41,280 nucleotides of DNA from Nostocaceae cyanobacterium (lineage in GTDB: Bacteria > Cyanobacteriota > Cyanobacteriia > Cyanobacteriales > Nostocaceae). The stretch is taken from contig JASJCY010000058.1 of NCBI GenBank assembly GCA_030065825.1, forward strand, positions 1 to 41,280, in the 5' to 3' direction. How positions within the stretch are numbered: position 1 is the stretch's first letter; each line of letters begins with the position of its first letter. The notes under the pieces were generated by a model, which was given only the letters and a program-made list of their open reading frames with translations, did no database searches and had not been told where the DNA came from. A program made the position numbers and the translations under genes. Shown piece after piece: positions 34,979 through 41,280 of this stretch.

Positions 34979-36085
34979 TTACAGTGGCTGTTCACCTAAT
35001 GCATCCCTGAAACCTCGCTTTTCCAAAAGCTGCAAAATCTTACTAAAAGGTGTTCCGAAGTTATAGGTAGAATTAAAAGCACCACCACAATGTAGTGCAA
35101 CTAGCTCCCAATTACTGTTGAAGCAGGGGGAACCCGATGATCCTGCTAGGGTATTAGTCCTGTAACTAACGCTTGTGCCATTCTCATTGAGACCGATTAT
35201 TGCCTCTGTATCAATTGCCAGCTTCAGTGGTTCTGCTTCGGGATGCTGCACAATAAACAGTGGAGTATCGGGAGAAAACATGTATTCCTCTGTAGGTGCT
35301 TTAATCCATCCCCGTAGAGGAGCTTGCGGTTCAGCCTTGCTGCCAATTGCTTCATAGCCAGGGGAACCATCTACCCTCAGTAAGGCGTAATCTAGTTCAT
35401 CAGGTTGTGGTAACCGATTTCCTTGATTATTGGGACTTTTATCAATCAACCAATCCTGTGATGCCAAACGGTACTTTATCCCCGGATTAATAGTTGTTCC
35501 ATCAGCTAAAGACTTGTAGTCAAAGCGTACAGTGACATCACTAGGCTCAGCTAGTTGTCCTGTAATTACAGTTTCCATGACATGGTAATTAGTCATCACC
35601 ACATCTGGTGCTAAGAGAAAACCCGTCCCAAATATTTTCCCTTGCTTGGAGGCAATTTCAATCCGGCATACTTGCGACTCTATTTTCCCTAACTGTTCTC
35701 GCCATGCATTAATTTCTAAGAAACTGTTTGTTTTTGTGATGATTTTCTCTAGCTCTACACGAGACCCTTTGATAGGGGTTAAACCCAGTGCTGGAGAAGA
35801 TGTCAGTAGCCTCGTAGCTAGACCAAATTGTTGAGCAAATGCCAGTAAATCTGGATTACCTGGGTTTGAATCTCTTGCAGCACTGATCAGCTGAGGGGTC
35901 CATCTTTCAGTTTCCGCAGCACCTATCAGCTTAAACACAATCTCTTGTAAGTCCTCCCCAAGAGCAATTGCAGCGAGATTCTTATCTAACCTGAACCTCA
36001 CCATCTGAGTTAACTTTGCTGGAGTAGGAAAAGCTTGCATCAGAATATTAGTTAACTGTTGATATTGTTCACCAGTAAGTGTCAT
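34979..36085 (-). CDS. EAD1 - trypsin-like serine protease
   Basis: Protein of 368 residues from the ATG at 36085; a TTG at 36139 would add 18, and a TGGAACAG site favours the ATG. Residues 1-87 form an EAD1 domain (LTGEQYQQLTNILMQAFPTP, RFRLDKNLAAIALG, NPGNPDLL) resembling that of the next gene. A chymotrypsin-like protease domain follows: H168 in MTNYHVM, D232 in LDYALLRV, S317 in GSSGSP, with a disulphide-type C in CF. EAD1-protease fusions are known effectors of NTPase-dependent conflict systems (Kaur et al. class, from memory). First gene of the cluster, preceded by 750 bp of intergenic DNA. Confidence 0.92.
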   Translation of the reverse strand: MTLTGEQYQQLTNILMQAFPTPAKLTQMVRFRLDKNLAAIALGEDLQEIVFKLIGAAETERWTPQLISAARDSNPGNPDLLAFAQQFGLATRLLTSSPALGLTPIKGSRVELEKIITKTNSFLEINAWREQLGKIESQVCRIEIASKQGKIFGTGFLLAPDVVMTNYHVMETVITGQLAEPSDVTVRFDYKSLADGTTINPGIKYRLASQDWLIDKSPNNQGNRLPQPDELDYALLRVDGSPGYEAIGSKAEPQAPLRGWIKAPTEEYMFSPDTPLFIVQHPEAEPLKLAIDTEAIIGLNENGTSVSYRTNTLAGSSGSPCFNSNWELVALHCGGAFNSTYNFGTPFSKILQLLEKRGFRDALGEQPL

Positions 36086-36834
36086 AAGCTGTTCCACATC
36101 ATTATTGTTGGTATACGAGTTCGAGTAAACGAATGGCAAATGGACACCAATTTATTTAGTCTCCTAAGCCAGAGACTTTATATTGACTACGATTGATTTT
36201 TGATTTATAAATCCAAGCTAACTGAACTTATGCGCTGCACAAATTGACAGTCATCGGTGTAACACAGTTCCGTCGTTTTAGATATTAGCGTTTGCGTAGG
36301 GAACCCCCAAGGAGCTAGGACTTACGCATTGACAAAAGTTTAATTGTGTGCATAAAGTAAGACCTATTTACTGAATGGAAGTTAAGCTTAAAGAGCTCAC
36401 CTTCCTGTCTTCTTTATAGATATCAGTCAGGTTTGATTAAATTATGCACTTAGGGGATAGAAATAGAAAAAATATCAGCAGATCGCCTTCCTCAGAGCAT
36501 AAAAATAAAACTTTAATGCCTGAAAACTGCCAGCTTATACTTGATTGTTTCTCTAAACACGTAACTGCTAGTGAATGCACCGCCAATTGCTGGAAATATT
36601 TCTTCTGTGACGAGTATTAAATTATTGTTAGGATTGCCAAAGTCAATACTTTGAAGAAGCACACCCTGATTTGCCTTAACATTCGAGCATATTAGACATA
36701 GTAGCTAAAATTCACAGATGTTGCAGTGTAAATCTAATCAATGCAAATTCATTATCAGGAAATTTGGTCATTTTAATAGCTTAACGTCGCCCACAAATGT
36801 TACATCTATAATCGTTGAGCGATCAGAAATCAAC
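36086..36834. other. Intergenic region between conflict cluster and dehydrogenase
   Basis: It should hold the cluster promoter, but no clear box is seen. A GCGTA/TACGC pair sits in a TTGCGTAGGGAACCCCC context near 36291-36329. A minus-strand open frame of about 63 codons (about 36513-36704) with protein-like composition lacks a start codon and may be a gene remnant; it is too weak to call. Confidence 0.4.
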
Positions 36835-37890
36835 GTGAAAGCACAAGTATTTAGAGGCGTCAAGCAACTTTCTTACGAAGAACTCCCCGTACCTTCCCTA
36901 GAACCAGATGAAGTCCTGGTACAGGTGCGAGTAGTAGGTTTATGTCAATCAGATATTAAAAAGATTCTTTATCCCCTCTACGAACCCCCGCGCATCTTTG
37001 GACATGAAACAGCAGGAGTCATTACTGCGGTGGGTGCACAGGTGAAAAAATGGCAAGTAGGACAACGGGTGGCGGTGATGCACCACATTCCCTGTATGCG
37101 TTGTGGCTACTGCATGAATGATAATTTCTCCATGTGCGATACCTATAAAAATATCGTCACCACCGCCGGATTTGCACCCAGTGGGGGTGGTTTTGCGGAA
37201 TATGTGAAGGTTCCGGGACACATTGTAGAAAATGGGGGGTTAATTCCCATCCCCGATGATATTTCTTTTGAAGAAGCCAGTTTTGTAGAACCGACAAACT
37301 GCTGTCTCAAAGCAGTGAAAAAAGCCGAAATTGCTCCCGGACAAACGGTTTTAATTACTGGTGCCGGACCAATTGGGTTAATGTTTGTCATGTTAGTGAA
37401 CTATTTTGGAGGAAGAGCGATCGCCACTGATTTACTTCCTTCCCGCATAGATAAAGCCTTAGAAGTGGGTGCAGAAGCTGCATTTGATGCCCGCGATGCC
37501 GATTTACCAGCTAAAATTGAGGCATTAACCGATGGTATGGGAGTGGATGTCACCTTGTTAGCGGTTCCCAGTGATAAGGCTTTCTTCCAAGCTTTAGACT
37601 GTACCCGCAAGGGAGGAAAAATTCTCTTCTTTGCAGAGTTTCCCGATCAAGTAGAAATTCCCATTAATCCTAATATTTTGTACCGTCGAGAAATTGACTT
37701 AATGGGTAGTTATAGTTCATCCTACCGCTTGCAGAATTTAGCCGCTGACATCGTCTTTAATCGTCGGATTGATGTCCAGGCATTAATTAGCGATCACTAC
37801 CCCTTACAAGACTTATCCAAAGCCGTAGAACAAGCGATCGCACCCACTGCGGACACCTATAAGATTTTAATTTATCCCCATAAAGAATAG
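36835..37890 (+). CDS. Zinc-dependent alcohol/polyol dehydrogenase (MDR family)
   Basis: Protein of 351 residues from GTG at 36835, chosen because homologues begin at the MKAQVF-like strand; the longest frame starts 39 codons earlier and would be unusual. Catalytic zinc ligands C37 (in GLCQSD) and H57-E58 (GHE), and the structural-zinc cysteines C87, C90, C93 and C101, are all present. The NAD-binding motif is TGAGPIGLM. The family oxidises alcohols, polyols or threonine with NAD; the substrate is not indicated. No operon partner; followed 98 bp later by the phosphate transporter gene. Confidence 0.92.
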   Translation: MKAQVFRGVKQLSYEELPVPSLEPDEVLVQVRVVGLCQSDIKKILYPLYEPPRIFGHETAGVITAVGAQVKKWQVGQRVAVMHHIPCMRCGYCMNDNFSMCDTYKNIVTTAGFAPSGGGFAEYVKVPGHIVENGGLIPIPDDISFEEASFVEPTNCCLKAVKKAEIAPGQTVLITGAGPIGLMFVMLVNYFGGRAIATDLLPSRIDKALEVGAEAAFDARDADLPAKIEALTDGMGVDVTLLAVPSDKAFFQALDCTRKGGKILFFAEFPDQVEIPINPNILYRREIDLMGSYSSSYRLQNLAADIVFNRRIDVQALISDHYPLQDLSKAVEQAIAPTADTYKILIYPHKE

Positions 37891-37950
37891 AGAATGGGGA
37901 GCTAGGGAGAGATGGGGAAAAGGGGGAAGAATTAATAACTCATAACTTCT

Positions 37951-37969
37951 GGGCGCAAGCATTGCGCCC
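37951..37969. repeat. GGGCGCAA palindrome before the transporter gene
   Basis: A perfect 8-bp stem GGGCGCAA/TTGCGCCC with a 3-base loop, 19 bp before the transporter start codon. It could be a terminator for the dehydrogenase gene or an interspersed repeat. AACTCATAACTTCT-type short repeats precede it. Confidence 0.6.
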
Positions 37970-37988
37970 CTACTAAATCCTTTTATGT

Positions 37989-39356
37989 ATGATTATTACA
38001 ATTACACTACTGGCATTTTACGTAGCTTGGAATCTGGGAGCAAATGACGTTGCTAACGCCATGGGTACTTCTGTGGGTTCCAAGGCTATAACGCTGAAAC
38101 AAGCATTAATTATTGCTGGAGTATTAGAATTTACCGGAGCATTACTGTTTGGACAGGAAGTATCTCAAACCCTAGCAACAAAAATTATCGATCCTTCTGT
38201 ATTCACGGATACGCCCCAACTATTTGTAACTGGGATGATAGCGGTACTCCTGGCTGGTGGTGTATGGCTGCAAATTGCGACTGCATGGGGTTTACCCGTA
38301 TCTTCTTCCCATGCCATTGTGGGGGCAATTGCCGGATTTAGTTGCATAGTCTTAGGAGTTGGTGCCATTGATTGGAAATCCATTGGGATGATTAGTTTGG
38401 GATGGATAGTCACACCAGTATTAAGCGGCACTATTGCAGCTTTAATATACAGTAAAATTAACTACTGGATTCTCAAAAGAAGCAATCAACTCGAACAGTT
38501 ACAGGAGTGGATACCTTGGTTGAGTGTTAGTCTCATGGGTATATTTGGGATAATTGTCTTACCTACCCTTACCCAACCAGTCACAACTTTTTTAGTTGAG
38601 AAACTGGGTATAAATATACCTGCTTATGATATTCCCATTTTTACAGGTGCGATGGCAGCGGTAGGATTATCAGCGTACAGTTGGCGACATTTGGAAGGAA
38701 TGAGAGAAACTGTAGGGGTGGGGTTTCCCCGCCCTCTAGGGTTTCCCCACCCTCTAGAGTTTCCCCGCGTGGAAGAGGGGGAAGAGGGGGAAGAAAGGGA
38801 AGAGGGGGAGAAATTCCCAATTACCAATTACCTATTACCCATTACCCATTCCCCAATTGAGAGTTTATTCGCTAGATATCAATTGCTGAGTGCATGTTTT
38901 GTGGCTTTTGCCCATGGTTCCAATGATGTTGGTAATGCCATTGCTCCCTTAGCGGCGATCGCCTATGTTTATCGTACTGGCAGTGTACCCCAAGATGGTA
39001 TGACTATTCCTGTGTGGATTCTCATGGTTGGTGGTATTGGTATTGTGAGTGGTTTAGCAGTCTGGGGTAAAAAAGTGATCGCTACCATTGGGGAAAATAT
39101 CATTCCCCTACAACCAAGTAGTGGATTTTGTGCGGAAATTGCCACTGCTACTACTATTCTCTTGGCTTCTCGGTTAGGTTTACCGGTTTCTACTTCCCAT
39201 GCCCTTGTGGGGGCTGTAGCTGGGATTGGATTAATACAAAATGCTCAATCCCTGAAATTCCAAACCCTGCAAAATATTGCTGCTGCATGGCTAGTTACGG
39301 TTCCAGTTAGCGCTGCACTGAGTGCAGTTATATTTTGTATCATCCGCATGTTTTGA
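37989..39356 (+). CDS. Inorganic phosphate transporter, Pit type
   Basis: Protein of 455 residues. The Pit family is a low-affinity phosphate:cation symporter made of two inverted halves. Both signatures are present: GANDVANA at 17-24 in the first half and HGSNDVGNA near 311 in the second, each followed by the GLPVS-SHA motif. About ten membrane segments are visible. The central loop (about 241-290) is unusually charged and long because interspersed repeats have entered in frame. The ATG at 37989 is used; no strong ribosome site. Probably functional since the insertion lies between the halves. Confidence 0.93.
   Translation: MIITITLLAFYVAWNLGANDVANAMGTSVGSKAITLKQALIIAGVLEFTGALLFGQEVSQTLATKIIDPSVFTDTPQLFVTGMIAVLLAGGVWLQIATAWGLPVSSSHAIVGAIAGFSCIVLGVGAIDWKSIGMISLGWIVTPVLSGTIAALIYSKINYWILKRSNQLEQLQEWIPWLSVSLMGIFGIIVLPTLTQPVTTFLVEKLGINIPAYDIPIFTGAMAAVGLSAYSWRHLEGMRETVGVGFPRPLGFPHPLEFPRVEEGEEGEEREEGEKFPITNYLLPITHSPIESLFARYQLLSACFVAFAHGSNDVGNAIAPLAAIAYVYRTGSVPQDGMTIPVWILMVGGIGIVSGLAVWGKKVIATIGENIIPLQPSSGFCAEIATATTILLASRLGLPVSTSHALVGAVAGIGLIQNAQSLKFQTLQNIAAAWLVTVPVSAALSAVIFCIIRMF
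38709..38860 (+). repeat. Repeat block in frame inside the transporter gene
   Basis: Three copies of about 19 bp (GGGTTTCCCC(G/A)CCCTCTA-like), then an AGAGGGGGAAG run, then heptamers ACCAATT-ACCTATT-ACCCATT, the same three families found between genes here. They encode the charged and Pro-rich central loop (PRPLGFPHPLEFPR, EEGEEGEEREEGE, ITNYLLPITHSP). Confidence 0.85.
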
Positions 39357-39397
39357 TGAGGAATCAGCTTCGTGTTCGGTTTTTTCGCTGACTTCCT

Positions 39398-41113
39398 TCA
39401 CTTGGTAATATTAGGGGACTTACGCCAACAATCTCCCTGAATCAGAGTATGGAATTGCCACTCATTAGAAGTTTGAGGATAATCGCTGCGGTAATGTCCA
39501 CCTCTACTTTCGGTACGCCAAGCTGCACTTTTCAAGATTAAATAACCCACATCGGTGAGATTGAGGGTTTCTGCAGCTAGCTTCAGCTGCTGTTGTGCCT
39601 GATTCGAGCTTAATTGCACAGTTTGGTTGGGAGTCGTCTTAAGTAAACATTGGATCACATCCAAATCAGCGAGTTGAGAACGCCAAATATTGAGTTGGGC
39701 GATCGCCTCTTCCAGGATAGCTTGGGAGCGACAAATACCTGCACTGTGCCACATGAGTTGAGGTAAATTTTGTCTGATTAACTTAATCTTTTCTATCTCG
39801 TGACTCCAGTCTTTTTGTTCCTTCCTGACTGGGAGAGATTGATATCTAGTATCATCAACATTCACCTGAGGTTTAACCGCTAACTGGGACAATTGAACTG
39901 CAAAAACAATGCATTCTAGCAGGGAATTACTCGCTAAACGATTAGCACCGTGAACCCCCGTGCTGGCAGTTTCACCGATAGCATATAATCCATCAATGGA
40001 GGTGCTACTATCTAAATCAGTTACAATTCCTCCCATCCAATAATGAGCGGCAGGAGACACGGGAATAGGCTGGGTAAACACATCAATGCCCCACTGCTGA
40101 CAGACTTTGATGATATTGGGAAAACGATAGCGAATTTTCTCGGCTTCTATGGGTTGCAAATCCAAGTAAACACAATAGGGGTCTGGTTTTGTTTTCTGCA
40201 AGTGAGTAAAAATTGCCCGACTAACAACATCTCTGGGTGCTAACTCTCCTTGGGGATGATAATTAAAAGCAAAACGCTGTCCTTGGGAATCTACTAAATG
40301 TGCTCCTTCTCCTCGTACCGCTTCACTAATCAAAAAACGGGGTGCTCCCGGTACGGTTAATGCTGTAGGATGAAATTGGAAAAATTCTAAATCTCGCATT
40401 AAGGCTCCTGCACGCCAAGCCAATGCTATCCCATCTCCTGTACTAACTGTGGGATTGGTGGTTTGGGAAAAAATTTGCCCTCCACCCCCAGTGGCTAAAA
40501 TCACCGCAGAAGACCTAATCCAGATAATCTGTTCCTGATAGAGTAGACTAATTCCCTGACAATTACCTGTGGATTCATTCAACCACAAACTTAAGGCGAA
40601 TGCTTGGGATATTACCTGAATATTCTTTCGTTCTAAAACCTGTTGAGCGAGGGTATCAACAATTGCTCGTCCTGTGGTGTCAGCAGAATGGAGGACACGA
40701 GGACGAGAATGGGCTGCTTCTAAAGTCATGGTCAGCTTTTCCCCATGACGGTCGAATGCTACTCCCAGTTCTACCAGAGATGCGATCGCCTCCGAACCCT
40801 TTTCTACCAAAAATTGTACTGCTTCTGGTTCGCAAAGACCTGCACCTGCGTTTATAGTATCTTCAAAGTGCAAACTAGGAGTATCTGAAGGATCGATCGC
40901 CGCAGCAATTCCTCCTTGAGCCCAGTTACTCGATCCTGCCTTGACAGTATCTTTGGTAATTAAGCCTACTTGTAAATGGGTTGGTAAGCGCAAAGCAGCA
41001 TAAAGTCCTGCTGCACCGGAACCAATCACCAGAATATCAAACTGAGAGGGGATATTTGGTGATTTTGAGGAGATGGAAGAAAAAATTTGATTTTTTTGCA
41101 TGATTTTGCCCAT
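39398..41113 (-). CDS. nadB: L-aspartate oxidase
   Basis: Protein of 571 residues. It oxidises L-aspartate to iminoaspartate, the first step in de novo NAD synthesis. FAD motif DILVIGSGAAGLYAAL near residue 26, then SSNWAQGGIAAA, HSRPRVLHSADTTGRA, HPTAL, RGEGAHL and HYWMGGIVTD, all family signatures; the last includes active-site residues shared with succinate dehydrogenase flavoproteins. Starts are the ATG at 41113 or 41101. Stands alone at the right end of the window. The distal end is convergent with the phosphate transporter gene, 41 bp apart. Confidence 0.95.
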   Translation of the reverse strand: MGKIMQKNQIFSSISSKSPNIPSQFDILVIGSGAAGLYAALRLPTHLQVGLITKDTVKAGSSNWAQGGIAAAIDPSDTPSLHFEDTINAGAGLCEPEAVQFLVEKGSEAIASLVELGVAFDRHGEKLTMTLEAAHSRPRVLHSADTTGRAIVDTLAQQVLERKNIQVISQAFALSLWLNESTGNCQGISLLYQEQIIWIRSSAVILATGGGGQIFSQTTNPTVSTGDGIALAWRAGALMRDLEFFQFHPTALTVPGAPRFLISEAVRGEGAHLVDSQGQRFAFNYHPQGELAPRDVVSRAIFTHLQKTKPDPYCVYLDLQPIEAEKIRYRFPNIIKVCQQWGIDVFTQPIPVSPAAHYWMGGIVTDLDSSTSIDGLYAIGETASTGVHGANRLASNSLLECIVFAVQLSQLAVKPQVNVDDTRYQSLPVRKEQKDWSHEIEKIKLIRQNLPQLMWHSAGICRSQAILEEAIAQLNIWRSQLADLDVIQCLLKTTPNQTVQLSSNQAQQQLKLAAETLNLTDVGYLILKSAAWRTESRGGHYRSDYPQTSNEWQFHTLIQGDCWRKSPNITK

Positions 41114-41280
41114 ATTTGGGCAGTGGAAATTAAACAGAGCTTGAGAAGCTAAATGTGGGACAAGGCTAATTCCCTCCCGCTAGAAGATTACCTCATTGAG
41201 TCAGACCCATTCATAGGGGGAAGAGGGGGAAGAGGGGGAGAAATTTTTATAGGTAATCTTAGAACGAGAAGGGAGTAATT
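41114..41280. other. Right-edge intergenic region
   Basis: Only the beginning of an intergenic region is in view, including an AGAGGGGGAAG microsatellite at about 41216-41242. Nothing else can be supported. Confidence 0.5.

Noticed and set aside
27381-36085. Recent foreign origin of the conflict cluster judged by few HIP1 octamers
   Set aside because: Only one GCGATCGC lies within the cluster, but an equally long core-gene stretch (about 3.6-14.0 kb) also lacks it, so the count proves nothing.
36513-36704. Minus-strand open frame with protein-like composition upstream of the dehydrogenase gene
   Set aside because: No start codon in frame and only about 63 codons; may be a remnant, but support is too weak for a gene.

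Overview
The window comes from a filamentous, almost certainly heterocyst-forming cyanobacterium (Nostocales type). Evidence: at least a dozen HIP1 octamers (GCGATCGC); an apcF / glnA / gifA block of the Anabaena/Nostoc kind with NtcA boxes in front of glnA and gifA; CP12; a predicted PatX peptide carrying the HetR-binding RGSGR pentapeptide with a DIF-type TCCGGA box upstream; many Ser/Thr kinases; and abundant cyanobacterial interspersed and heptanucleotide repeats.

Layout. 1-4440: two paralogous zinc-ribbon Ser/Thr kinases with a membrane segment (minus strand). 4.7-9.0 kb: a PaaK-like adenylating enzyme, a membrane-anchored protein of unknown function, then a five-unit array of REP-like repeats leading into a RAYT (REP-associated tyrosine transposase). 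9.4-13.3 kb: gcvH, gcvT, CP12, tlyA and a Uma2 nuclease-like gene. 13.3-17.9 kb: a 125-bp tandem repeat, a kinase-GUN4 fusion, a membrane kinase, a duplicated 210-bp hairpin element and a second Uma2 gene. 18.1-21.5 kb: apcF, glnA, a decayed IS200/IS605-type element and gifA. 21.7-27.2 kb: a methyltransferase, a 62-bp tandem array, an alpha/beta-hydrolase-fold protein, patX and an FAD-dependent oxidoreductase. 27.4-36.1 kb: a five-gene minus-strand cluster that looks like an NLR-type biological-conflict system. 36.8-41.1 kb: a zinc dehydrogenase, a Pit-type phosphate transporter and nadB.

The strongest candidate for a little-described system is the 27.4-36.1 kb cluster. It reads EAD1-trypsin-like protease, EAD1-(two copies of an 85-residue module)-GUN4, a STAND-like ATPase fused to HEAT repeats, an unrecognised 272-residue protein, and a NACHT ATPase with a C-terminal membrane helix. 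All five genes share a strand and are mostly tightly spaced. The architecture fits a sensor/ATPase/protease suicide or defence module, but the trigger and target are unknown.

Other notable points: the PatX candidate carries a second RGEGR pentapeptide; the RAYT start region has been tandemly amplified into an alternating 172/211-bp array; and ordinarily intergenic repeats have inserted in frame inside a kinase gene and the phosphate transporter gene. Product names rest on recognised motifs and remembered family features, with no database search.
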